Shown one piece after another: positions 50,780 through 58,923 of a DNA stretch of 64,000 nt. The position numbers and the translations under genes were made by a program. Source of the DNA: Micromonospora purpureochromogenes. Lineage in GTDB: Bacteria; Actinomycetota; Actinomycetes; Mycobacteriales; Micromonosporaceae. The stretch is taken from contig NZ_LT607410.1 of the NCBI RefSeq assembly GCF_900091515.1, positions 682,001 to 746,000 on the forward strand, written 5' to 3'. Position 1 is the stretch's first letter. Each line of letters starts with the position of its first letter. Under the pieces are notes generated by a model that saw only the letters and a list, made by a program, of their open reading frames with translations, ran no database searches and was not told the origin of the DNA.

Positions 50780-51128
50780 GGGTCACCTCCCCGATCTCGG
50801 CGCGGATCCGGTCGGCGACCGGGTCGATCTTCCGGTCGGCGTACCGGGAGTAGAGCCAGGCGATCAGGAACGTGGAGACGAACTGGAGCAGGCCGAAGAT
50901 GAGCGCGACGTTGATGTGGCTGCCGAAGAGCTTCGTGCCCATGAAGCCCCGCGCGTAGGCGGAGAGGATCACGTAGAGCGCGTACCACAGGAAGAATGCG
51001 ACGGTCATCGGGAAGACGAAGCCGCGCAACGCGCGACGCAACCCGGCGAACTCGTCCGACCGTTGTACGGCGAGATACCGCTCCGCCGCCGACTCGGCGG
51101 GCGCGGACGCGGGTGTGTCCGTGGACAT
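50757..51128 (-). CDS. DUF485 membrane protein (partner of the symporter)
   Basis: A 123-residue protein with two membrane segments (FPMTVAFFLWYALYVILSAY and VALIFGLLQFVSTFLIAWLYSRYAD), flanked by the DUF485 motif SDEFAGLRRALRGFVFP at the start. DUF485 proteins (YjcH) accompany ActP-type symporters. The ATG at 51128 is used; an upstream GTG has no support. The stop lies inside the symporter gene start. Confidence 0.93.
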   Translation of the reverse strand: MSTDTPASAPAESAAERYLAVQRSDEFAGLRRALRGFVFPMTVAFFLWYALYVILSAYARGFMGTKLFGSHINVALIFGLLQFVSTFLIAWLYSRYADRKIDPVADRIRAEIGEVTHEHGPRG

Positions 51129-51307
51129 CTGTGGATCACCACCTTCACAGGCCTGGGGAGTTTCGCGCACCGTAGAGAGCGCGCTCCCATCCAGGGAAGG
51201 CCGAGATCGGGGCCGGTCGACGGCTGCGCCGAACGGTCTGCCGGTTGCGCCGAGTGACCCACGTCACTCCGACGAGCGGTAGGCCGGATGCTCGGCGGCG
51301 GGGGGGG

Positions 51308-52090
51308 TCAGGTCAGCTCGTGGTACCGGCCCCGGTAGTGCAGCAGCGGCATGGTCTCCTCGGTCAGCTCGACCGCCTCGATGGTGGCCTCGACCAGCAG
51401 GCCCCAGCCGTACTCCCGGGCGGTGTCGAGCCGGCAGCCGGCCCACCCGCCGGCGTCGGCGGGGACCGGTCCGTAGGGGGTGTCGAGCCACGATCCGGTG
51501 GCGAAGAGCCCGCCCGGGGAGGGGAAGAGCCCGGCGAACCGGTCGGCGAGCTGCCGGTGCGGCGGCCCCAACGGCGCCACCGCGAACCGCCCGGCCTCCT
51601 CCACCGCCGCCCACAGGTCCGACTCCGCGTCGATCAGCCCGAGCAGCCGGTCCGGCTCACCCTCGGCGACCAGGGTGGACGAGACGGTCAGCCCCGCGGG
51701 GCCGGGCGCCGTCCAGAGGGTCACCGGCGCCGCCAGCCGACCCCGCAACCGGCGTACGGGCGAGCGCTGCCCGGCGGGCACCGCGAACGGATCGGTGTGG
51801 TGGATCTCGGCACCCGGGTCATGATTCACGTGAAACATTGTGCCGCCCCGGGCCCGCCCCCAGCCGAGGAAGCGCTCGTGCAGGTCGGTCGGGCGGGCCT
51901 GCGGGTGGAGTCGGGCGAGCTGATCGGCGGCCTCGGCCATCAGCCCGCCCAGGTACACCAGCAGTGCCGTCCGGTCGTGCCGGTACTCGACCAGCAGGCC
52001 GAGTCGGGCCGGCTGACACGGCCAGTGCGCGCCGCAGGCCCGGCACCGCCAGAGAGGTCGCATCGGCAGATGCGGCGCCCGCCTGCTCAC
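51308..52090 (-). CDS. Flavin reductase-domain protein with N-terminal zinc-ribbon-like region
   Basis: About 260 residues. Residues 1-85 carry WRCRACGAHWPC (CxxC...C, a possible zinc ribbon) followed by a helical segment LLVEYRHDRTALLVYLGGLMAEAADQLARLHP. The second part (about 113-260) is a flavin reductase/FMN-binding split barrel: LRGRLAAPVTLWTAPGPAGLTVSSTLVAEGEPDRLLGLID, DRFAGLFPSPGGLFATGSWLDTPYGPVPADAGGWAGCRLDTA. It probably binds FMN or FAD; substrate unknown. The GTG at 52090 overlaps an upstream frame by GTGA; ATG at 52063 is also possible. A parS-like sequence lies in the linker codons (MFHVNHD). Confidence 0.8.
   Translation of the reverse strand: MSRRAPHLPMRPLWRCRACGAHWPCQPARLGLLVEYRHDRTALLVYLGGLMAEAADQLARLHPQARPTDLHERFLGWGRARGGTMFHVNHDPGAEIHHTDPFAVPAGQRSPVRRLRGRLAAPVTLWTAPGPAGLTVSSTLVAEGEPDRLLGLIDAESDLWAAVEEAGRFAVAPLGPPHRQLADRFAGLFPSPGGLFATGSWLDTPYGPVPADAGGWAGCRLDTAREYGWGLLVEATIEAVELTEETMPLLHYRGRYHELT
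51822..51837. promoter_or_regulatory. parS-like sequence inside the flavin reductase gene
   Basis: TGATTCACGTGAAACA matches the ParB binding site TGTTTCACGTGAAACA at 15 of 16 positions. On the coding strand it is read as MFHVNHD, so it lies inside a gene. ParB binding is inference from the sequence alone. Confidence 0.6.
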
Positions 52091-52539
52091 CGCCGGTCCC
52101 CGACGGCGGTCCGCGCGGCGATGGCCGACGCGGTGGCGGTCCGCGGGGTGGCGGTCCGCGGGGTGGCGGTCCGCCGGTTGCGTTCCGGCGTGTCGGCGGC
52201 CGGAGACGAATGCCGCAACGAGCGATATGACTCAGAGGCATATTTATGACTCAGAGGCATCACGCTCAGGGTCATGTCCGCCTTCCCGGCGCGACACGCC
52301 CGGGCGGTGGTCACCACCGTCCGCCCTTCGCCCGCCAGGTCTGCCCCGGGGTCAGCCAGCCTGCGCGGCCCGGTCGCGGCGGGGGCACCGCCGGCGCGGT
52401 CGCCCACGCCGGCGGCTGGTTCGGCCGACCCCGCCGACCCCTGCGGCGGGGTCGCGCCCGGCACGCCGGTCGCCGGTGCCACCTTCTTCCTCCGGTACGG
52501 CCACAGCGCGGCGTTCCTGCCGCGGATGAACCCGAACAT
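52087..52539 (-). CDS. Possible small hypothetical protein
   Basis: A 150-codon frame starting ATG at 52539 with GGGGAGGAAGTC just upstream, beginning MFGFIRGRNAALWPYRRKK. Its stop overlaps the start of the flavin reductase gene as GTGA, which favours a real coupled gene. Against it, the C-terminal third is low-complexity (RTATPRTATPRTATA), it crosses the 15-bp direct repeats at 52227-52260, and I recognise no family. It may be a coding region or just an open stretch upstream of the reductase. Confidence 0.35.
   Translation of the reverse strand: MFGFIRGRNAALWPYRRKKVAPATGVPGATPPQGSAGSAEPAAGVGDRAGGAPAATGPRRLADPGADLAGEGRTVVTTARACRAGKADMTLSVMPLSHKYASESYRSLRHSSPAADTPERNRRTATPRTATPRTATASAIAARTAVGDRR
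52227..52260. repeat. Tandem direct repeat of a 15-bp motif
   Basis: ATGACTCAGAGGCAT occurs at 52227-52241 and 52246-52260, with a 19-bp period, about two DNA turns apart. The second copy continues CACGCTC, matching the site at 14174-14195. It suggests cooperative binding of a regulator on one face of the helix, or a dispersed repeat family. Confidence 0.7.
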
Positions 52540-52717
52540 CGCTGACTTCCTCCCCGTCTCGGGGGTCGCCCCGGTCGGGGGATTGACCGGGGCGACCCGA
52601 CGCAGGACCGGCCGCCGGGTCGACGCCTCCACCGGCCGGGCCGCGTGTCCTCCACCCTGGACGGCGGACCGGTCGCAGGGGAGGATGCCAGGGCTTACTA
52701 CGCAGCGGGGTCACGTA

Positions 52718-52734
52718 CTTACCGGAGAGGTAAG
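52718..52734 (+). promoter_or_regulatory. Hairpin with the ribosome binding site in its loop
   Basis: CTTACC (52718-52723) and GGTAAG (52729-52734) form a 6-bp stem whose 5-nt loop, GGAGA, is the ribosome binding site of the XRE gene starting at 52736. It could be an RNA element that limits translation, or a DNA operator for self-repression. Confidence 0.45.
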
Positions 52735-52735
52735 G

Positions 52736-53521
52736 ATGAACGTCGAGATGTGGGTCAGGGCGTTGAAGGCCGCCCGAGCGGGTGCCGAGGTGTCCCAGGA
52801 AGGGCTGGCGGCCCTGATCAAGTGGAGCCCCTCCACCGTGGCCGCGATCGAGACCGGCCGCCGCCGGCCGACCATGGAGTTCGCCGTCGCCACCGACCAA
52901 GCCCTCGGCACCGGCGGCCTCCTCGCCGAACTACTCAAGGCGGCCGACCAGGAGCGGGGGCCGTCCTGGTTCGCGCCCTGGCGAGGCTACGAACAGCAGG
53001 CCACTCGACTGCGTGCTTTCGAAGCCTGCCTGGTGCCCGGCCTGCTCCAAACCGAGAGGTATGCGCACGCGGTCATCTCGGCCGGTGGGCTGCACGCGCC
53101 GGCGATGGTCGACGAGTTGGTGGCGGTGCGAATGGAGCGGCAGCAACTGCTGCACTGCGAGGAGCCACCGCACTGCGTCTTTTTGCTCGACGAGGCGGCG
53201 CTACGCCGGCCCGTTGGTGGGCCTGCCGTGCTCGACGAGCAACTGGTGCGGCTCTTGGAAGTGGCGGATCTGCCGTTCCTCCGGCTGCACGTCATTCCGC
53301 TGACTGTCGGCGAGCACGTCGGGCTGGGCGGTGGGTTCGTGCTCGCCGAGCTGCCGGACGGCGACAGGGCCCTCTACCTGGAGAATGCCGCTCGGGGACA
53401 CGTCATGGACGACCCCGAAATGATCGGCTTGATCGATCGCAAGTGGGATAGCCTGCTCGGCGAAGCACTGTCCACAGGCGCCTCGCTGGATCTGATCCGG
53501 AAGCTGAAGGTGACGCCATGA
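52736..53521 (+). CDS. XRE-family regulator with DUF5753 (Scr1-type) domain
   Basis: A 261-residue DNA-binding protein. The helix-turn-helix is AARAGAEVSQEGLAALIKWSPSTVAAIETGRRRPTMEFA (about 12-50), followed by a C-terminal DUF5753 domain (about 80-255) with WFAPWRGYEQQATRLRAFEACLVPGLLQTERYAHAVI and LHVIPLTVGEHVGLGGGFVLAELPDGD. Such genes are paired with a DUF397 protein in actinomycetes and are linked to development (WhiJ) and toxin-antitoxin-like regulation. The ATG at 52736 follows GGAGAGGTAAGG. The stop overlaps the DUF397 gene by ATGA. Confidence 0.95.
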   Translation: MNVEMWVRALKAARAGAEVSQEGLAALIKWSPSTVAAIETGRRRPTMEFAVATDQALGTGGLLAELLKAADQERGPSWFAPWRGYEQQATRLRAFEACLVPGLLQTERYAHAVISAGGLHAPAMVDELVAVRMERQQLLHCEEPPHCVFLLDEAALRRPVGGPAVLDEQLVRLLEVADLPFLRLHVIPLTVGEHVGLGGGFVLAELPDGDRALYLENAARGHVMDDPEMIGLIDRKWDSLLGEALSTGASLDLIRKLKVTP

Positions 53522-53712
53522 CGATCGACAAGCCGCACTGGCGCACATCCAGCCGCTCGACAGACTCCGGCGGCAACTGCGTCGAGGTGGCGGACAACCT
53601 GCCCGTGGTGCTGGTGAGGGACAGCAAGGACCGCTCCGGCCCAACCCTCACCTTCGCCCCCGACGCCTGGCGCGCGTTCGTCGCGCACGCCCGCTCCGGT
53701 CGCGCCGACTGA
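53518..53712 (+). CDS. DUF397 protein (partner of XRE regulator)
   Basis: A 64-residue DUF397 protein: HWRTSSRSTDSGGNCVEVADN then VLVRDSKDRSGPTLTFAPDAWRAFVAHARSGRAD. The W-x-SS-x-S and DSKDRSGPxLxFxPxxWxAF motifs are exact. It overlaps the XRE gene by ATGA, so the two are made together. DUF397 proteins act with their XRE partners; the molecular role is not settled. Confidence 0.96.
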   Translation: MTIDKPHWRTSSRSTDSGGNCVEVADNLPVVLVRDSKDRSGPTLTFAPDAWRAFVAHARSGRAD

Positions 53713-53871
53713 GGCTGACCCGTCCGGTCCGGCGCTGACCGCATGATCCGCACCGCCTTGCGGCGTGTCGAGGTATCCACGGCGCGGGACACCGCGACGC
53801 GCCGCAACGCGTCAGGCGCTCGCCATCTCGCCGGAACGGCACCCTCGCCCGGACGGCCTATCGTGCCGGGC

Positions 53872-54126
53872 ATGGCCTTCGTGACGCCGCCGCAGCTCGC
53901 CCAGTCCCGGTCCGTCGGTGCCGACTCGATCCTCCGGGGCGAGGTCGACCTGCGCGCCTACCCGTTCCGGCACCTGGCCGTCTCGGCCCGGCCCGGATTC
54001 ATGGGCAACAGCGTCACCCAGCTCATGGAGGCCGTCGAGCACCTGTCGAACTACGGCTGGGAGCTGGTCAACGTCGCCTCGGTCACCGGCAGCCACTTCC
54101 TCTACGCCTTCCTGCGCCGGGTCTGA
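53872..54126 (+). CDS. Small DUF4177-like protein
   Basis: An 84-residue protein: LRAYPFRHLAVSARPGFMGNSVTQLMEAVEHLSNYGWELVNVASVTGSHFLYAFLRRV. The LxxxGWELVNVxxVxG segment resembles DUF4177. TATCGT lies 7 nt before the ATG and there is no ribosome binding site (leaderless). Function unknown. Confidence 0.78.
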   Translation: MAFVTPPQLAQSRSVGADSILRGEVDLRAYPFRHLAVSARPGFMGNSVTQLMEAVEHLSNYGWELVNVASVTGSHFLYAFLRRV

Positions 54127-54218
54127 CCCCGCGCTCGATCCACGCGCCGGGTCGCGGTGTCCGTCAGGCCGGACACCGCGACATGCCGCACCCGGTGGCC
54201 CCGGCCGAGGCGGGGGGC

Positions 54219-54734
54219 TCAGGTCGTACCCCCGTCGGTCGGATCGTCGGCGGCCAGCGAGCGACGGGCGGCGGCCAGCACCTCCGGGTCCGCGCAGCCG
54301 GCGGCGTAGCCGGCGATCCGGCGGCGGATGTCCCGGGTGAGCAGCCAGACGCCGACCCGGTCGGCGACCGGCCGCAGGAACGCCGGCCGGCAGCGGAAGC
54401 TGTACCGCCAGGTGGCGACGGTGTGGCCCGGCTCTTCAGCAGGTGCGAACCGCCAGCCGCCGGCGAACATCTCGAAGAACCACGGCCCGCGCACCATCTT
54501 CATGCCGACGTTCCTCGGCGGCGCGAACGAGACGTACTCGCTGACCATGACCAGGCCGTGGCGGGAGCGGGTGAAGGTCCGCACCCCCTTGCCGGGGCGG
54601 GTCGCCCCGTCGGTGAAGTGCTGCTCCCGGACGAACGGGTCCCACCGGTAGCGCACCGGCGCGGTGGTCTGCGACACCGCGAAGGCCAGCTCGGGCGGGA
54701 CCGGGACGGTCGCCACCGCCTCGACGACCGGCAT
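54219..54734 (-). CDS. SRPBCC-family protein (START-like), coupled to ABC permease
   Basis: A 171-residue protein with the SRPBCC fold: MPVVEAVATVPVPPELAFAVSQTTAPVRYRWDPFVREQHFTDGATRPGKGVRTFTRSRHGLVMVSEYVSFAPP, a beta-rich core, and a final helix RRIAGYAAGCADPEVLAAARRSL. Such proteins bind hydrophobic ligands or lipids. Its ATG shares one base with the stop of the ABC permease gene (TGATG), so it is the last gene of a three-gene operon. Confidence 0.88.
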   Translation of the reverse strand: MPVVEAVATVPVPPELAFAVSQTTAPVRYRWDPFVREQHFTDGATRPGKGVRTFTRSRHGLVMVSEYVSFAPPRNVGMKMVRGPWFFEMFAGGWRFAPAEEPGHTVATWRYSFRCRPAFLRPVADRVGVWLLTRDIRRRIAGYAAGCADPEVLAAARRSLAADDPTDGGTT

Positions 54735-56422
54735 CAGCGGCGCGGGGTGACGGTGGCCAGCAGCTCCGGCATCCGCCGGTCCAGCACGTCCCCGGCCAGG
54801 TACGAGCCGAGCAGCGCCGCCCCCAGCCCGTACGCCAGGCCGAGGGGCAGGGCCAGCCAGAGCCAGGCGTCCCCGAGCAGCGCCGCGGCCACCACCATCG
54901 GTACCGCGGCGGCCGCCGAGGCGACCATGGACAGCAGGGTGAGGAAGCTCTTCGCCACCCCCGCCCCGGTGTTCATCGCGAACGGGTTGCTCGTCTCCGG
55001 CAGCGAGTACGCCCCGAGCACCGACACGAACCCGTTGATCGCCAACCCGGCCCCGTACGCGGCGAGCAGCGCGCCCCCGGCCACCCCGATCCAGCCGGGC
55101 TCGCCCACCACCAGCGCGATCACCACCGACACCACGCCCAGCATCGGCACCACGTACACCGAGAAGGCCGTCATCCGGGCGCGCAGCTCCAGCCGACCGG
55201 GCACCCCGGCCACCACGTTCGCCGCGTACGCGCTGCCGTCGAAGCCGAACTGGTTGGCCAGGGTGACCGAGGCGAGCACCCCGACGAAGAGCATCGACAG
55301 GCTGAGCAGGACCGGCGACGAGTCGCCGGCGGTGAAATCCGGGCCGTCCTCGGCGGCGAACTGCGGGCCGCCGAGGTTCACCATCACCGGCACGAAGACC
55401 CCGACCACCGCGATGGTGATCAGGTTGGCCCGGCGCCGGGCGTCCCGCCACCAGTAGCGCGCCTCCCGGGAGACCAGCGCGCCGAACCGGTCCCGGCGCG
55501 TCCAGGCCAGCGCCCGGGGGAAGAGTTGCGCGACGACCCCGCCCGCCGGCCCGCGCCGGCCCTTGGCCGGAGCGGCGCTGGCCGCGCCGACCATCGCCGA
55601 CTCCAGCGACCGCGACCACCACAGCAGCAGCAGGCCGATGGTCACCGCCGTGATCAGCAACTTCACCGGTACGGCCCAGGCCCGCCCCTCGGCCACGTCC
55701 ACGCCGACCGTCCAGGGCGCGCCGAACGGGGTCCAGCCCACCACCTCCGCCACCCCGGTCAGCCGGTCCCAGTCGGCCTCCCGCACCGCCGCCAGCACCG
55801 CGATCTGCAACGGCCCGAGCAGGGCGGCGACCACCGCGAGCAGCACGGCGGCCAGGTCGCGTACCCGGCGGGACCGCAGCATGGTGGCGAACGCGCTGGT
55901 CACCGCGCGGCTTGCGGCGACGCAGAGCAGCAGCCCCGCGACCACCCCGACGGCCGCGACCAGCCCGGCCGGCCACCCGCCCAGCGCGGCGGCGGTGACC
56001 ACCAGCCCGGAGACGGCGAGCAGCACCGCGAGCACCGGGACGCTGACCAGCGCCGCCCCGAACAGCCCGGCGACCAGGGTGCGGCGGGGCAGTGGCAGCA
56101 GCGCGAACCGGGCCGGGTCCAGGGTCTCGTCCACGCCGAAGAAGACCAGTGGCAGCAGCAGCCAGCCGAGTACCAGCAGCCCACCGCCGAACGCGGCGGT
56201 CAGCAGCGCGTACCGCGGCTCGCCGGCGAAGCCCGGCGCGGCCAGCGCCAGGAAACCACTGGCGGCGAACCAGAGGCCGACCAGGACGCCGATCACGAAA
56301 ATCGCGATCCGCCAGCCCTGACCCCGGAAGTTGTTGCCCATCACCCGCAGCTTGAGCCGGACGAAGTGCCGGGCGGAGACCCGCCGGACCGGTTCGGCCG
56401 GGACGGTCACCGCGACAGCCAC
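54734..56422 (-). CDS. ABC transporter permease (ABC-2 exporter type)
   Basis: A 562-residue membrane protein with about 12 membrane segments in two halves. It starts FVRLKLRVMGNNFRGQGWRIAIFVIGVLVGLWFAASGFLALAA and contains a central cytoplasmic region (LVSREARYWWRDARRRANLITI) and the later LFVGVLASVTLANQFGFDGSAYAANVVAGVPG. This matches the large exporter-type permeases. Its start overlaps the ATPase gene by 16 nt; the SRPBCC gene follows. Substrate unknown. Confidence 0.92.
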   Translation of the reverse strand: MAVAVTVPAEPVRRVSARHFVRLKLRVMGNNFRGQGWRIAIFVIGVLVGLWFAASGFLALAAPGFAGEPRYALLTAAFGGGLLVLGWLLLPLVFFGVDETLDPARFALLPLPRRTLVAGLFGAALVSVPVLAVLLAVSGLVVTAAALGGWPAGLVAAVGVVAGLLLCVAASRAVTSAFATMLRSRRVRDLAAVLLAVVAALLGPLQIAVLAAVREADWDRLTGVAEVVGWTPFGAPWTVGVDVAEGRAWAVPVKLLITAVTIGLLLLWWSRSLESAMVGAASAAPAKGRRGPAGGVVAQLFPRALAWTRRDRFGALVSREARYWWRDARRRANLITIAVVGVFVPVMVNLGGPQFAAEDGPDFTAGDSSPVLLSLSMLFVGVLASVTLANQFGFDGSAYAANVVAGVPGRLELRARMTAFSVYVVPMLGVVSVVIALVVGEPGWIGVAGGALLAAYGAGLAINGFVSVLGAYSLPETSNPFAMNTGAGVAKSFLTLLSMVASAAAAVPMVVAAALLGDAWLWLALPLGLAYGLGAALLGSYLAGDVLDRRMPELLATVTPRR

Positions 56423-57171
56423 GACAGTTCCTCACCGGTCGCGGTGCGGCCACCGACCACCTCGACGAAGACCTCCTCCAGGGACCGGTCCCCGCGCACC
56501 TCGTCCAGGGTGCCGACCCGCTTGATGGTGCCGTCGGCGAGGATCGCCACGTGCGAGCAGAGCCGCTCGACGACCTCCATGACGTGGCTGGAGAAGACCA
56601 CCGTGCCGCCGCCGGAGACGTACCGCTGGAGGATGTCGCGGATCAGCGCGGCGGAGACCGGGTCGACCGCCTCGAACGGTTCGTCCAGCACCAGCAGCCG
56701 GGGGCCGTGCAGCAGCGCGCAGGCCAGGCCGATCTTCTTCTTCATGCCGGCCGAGTAGTCGACCACCAGGGTCCGGCCGGCGTCGGTGAGCGCCAGCACG
56801 TCCAGCAGTTCGGCGGCCCGCTGGTCGACCACCGCCGGGTCCATCCCACGCAACAGACCGTGGTACGCCAGCAGCTCCGCCCCGGTGAGCCGGTCGAAGA
56901 GCCGTACGCCGTCCGGAAGCACGCCGAGCAGCCGCTTTGCGCCCACCGGGTCGGCCCACACGTCGTGCCCGAGCACCCAGGCCCGGCCGTGGTCGGGCCG
57001 CAGCAGGCCGACCGCCATCGACAGCGTGGTGGTCTTGCCGGCGCCGTTCGGGCCGAGCAGCCCGTAGAAGGAGCCGGCCGGGACGGCCAGGTCGACGCCC
57101 GCCACCGCGACCTTGCCGTCGAACTGCTTCGCCAGGCCGCGCAGCGCGAGCGCGGGGTGCCCACCAGTCAT
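56407..57171 (-). CDS. ABC transporter ATP-binding protein
   Basis: A 254-residue ATPase. Walker A GLLGPNGAGKTTTLSM (about 37-52), the Q-loop region LLGVLPDGVRLFDRLTGAELL, the signature VDYSAGMKKKIGLACALL, Walker B LLVLDEPFEAVDPVS and the H-loop GTVVFSSHVMEVVERL are all intact. The signature MKKKI rather than QxxRL is seen in exporter ATPases. The gene is first in the operon with the permease and SRPBCC genes. Confidence 0.95.
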   Translation of the reverse strand: MTGGHPALALRGLAKQFDGKVAVAGVDLAVPAGSFYGLLGPNGAGKTTTLSMAVGLLRPDHGRAWVLGHDVWADPVGAKRLLGVLPDGVRLFDRLTGAELLAYHGLLRGMDPAVVDQRAAELLDVLALTDAGRTLVVDYSAGMKKKIGLACALLHGPRLLVLDEPFEAVDPVSAALIRDILQRYVSGGGTVVFSSHVMEVVERLCSHVAILADGTIKRVGTLDEVRGDRSLEEVFVEVVGGRTATGEELSWLSR

Positions 57172-57281
57172 GCGTCCGACCGTATCCGGGCCGGACCAGC
57201 CGACGCTCCGGCCGCAGGATGATCCCGCGTCGTCCCCGGGACGTACCTGCCCCTAGTCCAGACCGGCCGCCACCGACGGGG

Positions 57282-58922
57282 TCACAGCCGCAGCGCCTCG
57301 GGGGCGTGCAGCCGGAGCATGGTGGCCCCGACATCGGCCGGGGCCCGTCGGCGGGTCGCCATCGAGACGGCGACCATCACGGTGAAGGCGAGCGGCACCG
57401 TCCAGGCGGCCGGCTGCGCGATGAGCGTGGCCGGCCAGCCGGACAGCGGTGGCCCGAGCACGGTGACCAGGACCGCCCCCACGGCCGCCCCGCCGCCGAC
57501 CAGCACCCCGGCCGCCGCGCCCAGATCGGTCAGCCCACGCCACCAGATGCCGAGCACCAGCAGCGGGCAGAAGCTGGACGCGGCGACCGCGAAGGCCAGC
57601 CCGACCACCTGGGATACGTCCAGCCCGGAGACGTTGAGCGCGAGCACCGCCGGCACCCCGCCGGCGATCACCGTGGCCAGCCGGAAGCCGCGTACCGAGC
57701 CGCGCCCGAGCACGTCGGTGGAGATCACCCCGGCGACGCTGGTGAGCAGCCCCGACGAGGTGGAGAGGAAGGCCGCGAAGGCGCCCGCCGCGACCAGCGC
57801 GGCGAGCAGCCGACCGGTGGTCCCGTCGCCGAGCGCGGCCCCGGGCAGCAGCACCACCACCGCGTCGGTCTGCCCGGTGACCAGCAGTTGTGGCGTGTAG
57901 ATCCGGCCGAGCACGCCGTAGATGGTGGGCAGCAGGTAGAAGACGCCGACCAGGGCGAGCACCACCAGCGTGGTGCGCCGGGCGGCCGCGCCGTCGGGGT
58001 TGGTGTAGAAGCGGACCAGCACGTGCGGCAACCCCATGGTGCCGAGGAACGTGGCCAGGATCAGCGAGTACGTGGCGAAGAGGCCCCGGTCGTCGTCCCC
58101 GGCGGTGTCCGGCAGCAGCCAGTCAGCCGCGTCGGTGGCCACTCCGGACACCTCGGGCACCGGTTCACCGGCGGCGAAGTCGAGGCGGTCGCCGGGGCGT
58201 ACCTCCCGGATCGTGCCGTCGGCGAAGGTGAGCGCCGCGCGGTGCTCGACCACGACGGTGGTCGCGGTCCGGAACGCCGGCCCGTCGGGCGGGGTCACCG
58301 TGGGCCGGGCGTCGGCCTGCCACTGCAACGCCAGGAAGATCGCGGGTACGGCCAGTGCGGTCAGCTTCAACCAGTACTGGAAGGCCTGGACGAAGGTGAT
58401 CGCCCGCATCCCGCCGAACGCCACGTTCGCGGTCACCACGATGGCGACCAGCAGCGCCCCCACCGGGTACGGCGAGCCGGCGACCGTGGCCAGGGTCAGC
58501 CCGGCGCCCTGCAACTGCGGCACCAGGTAGAGCCAGCCGATGAAGATCACGAAGACGGTGGCCAGGGTGCGCAACCGGCGCGACCCGAGCCGCAGTTCGC
58601 AGAAGTCGGGCAGGGTGAACGCGCCGGAGCGGCGCAGCGGCGCGGCCACGAAGAGCAGCAGGGCGAGGTAGCCGGCGGCGAAGCCGACCGGGTACCAGAG
58701 GACGTCCACGCCGTACTTGAGGATCAGCCCGGCCACGCCGAGGAAGCTGGCGGCCGAGAGGTATTCCCCACCGATCGCGGCGGCGTTCCAGGTCGGACTC
58801 ACCGCGCGGGAGGCGACCAGGAAGTCGGAGGTGGTGCGGGCCAGCCGCAGCCCGTAGAAGCCGATGCCGAGGGTGACCAGGGTGACCGCCACGATGGCCG
58901 GGACGACGTAGCCGTTGCCCAT
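57282..58922 (-). CDS. Sodium:solute symporter (ActP-like, divergent)
   Basis: A 546-residue symporter with about 13 membrane segments: DFLVASRAVSPTWNAAAIGGEYLSAASFLGVAGLILKYGVDVLWYPVGF, AFGGMRAITFVQAFQYWLKLTAL, GTMGLPHVLVRFYTNPDGAAARRTTLV and LSTSSGLLTSVAGVISTDVLG. A large extracytoplasmic insertion (about 219-275; VTPPDGPAFRTATTVVVEHRAALTFADGTIREVRPGDRLDF) separates it from the symporter at 49.1 kb. Substrate unknown, probably a monocarboxylate. It begins 1 nt after the stop of the small membrane protein gene. Confidence 0.93.
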   Translation of the reverse strand: MGNGYVVPAIVAVTLVTLGIGFYGLRLARTTSDFLVASRAVSPTWNAAAIGGEYLSAASFLGVAGLILKYGVDVLWYPVGFAAGYLALLLFVAAPLRRSGAFTLPDFCELRLGSRRLRTLATVFVIFIGWLYLVPQLQGAGLTLATVAGSPYPVGALLVAIVVTANVAFGGMRAITFVQAFQYWLKLTALAVPAIFLALQWQADARPTVTPPDGPAFRTATTVVVEHRAALTFADGTIREVRPGDRLDFAAGEPVPEVSGVATDAADWLLPDTAGDDDRGLFATYSLILATFLGTMGLPHVLVRFYTNPDGAAARRTTLVVLALVGVFYLLPTIYGVLGRIYTPQLLVTGQTDAVVVLLPGAALGDGTTGRLLAALVAAGAFAAFLSTSSGLLTSVAGVISTDVLGRGSVRGFRLATVIAGGVPAVLALNVSGLDVSQVVGLAFAVAASSFCPLLVLGIWWRGLTDLGAAAGVLVGGGAAVGAVLVTVLGPPLSGWPATLIAQPAAWTVPLAFTVMVAVSMATRRRAPADVGATMLRLHAPEALRL

Positions 58923-58923
58923 C

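Noticed and set aside
52274..52735. An N-terminal extension of the XRE gene
   Set aside because: The frame is open upstream, but a ribosome binding site and the family N-terminus both place the start at 52736.
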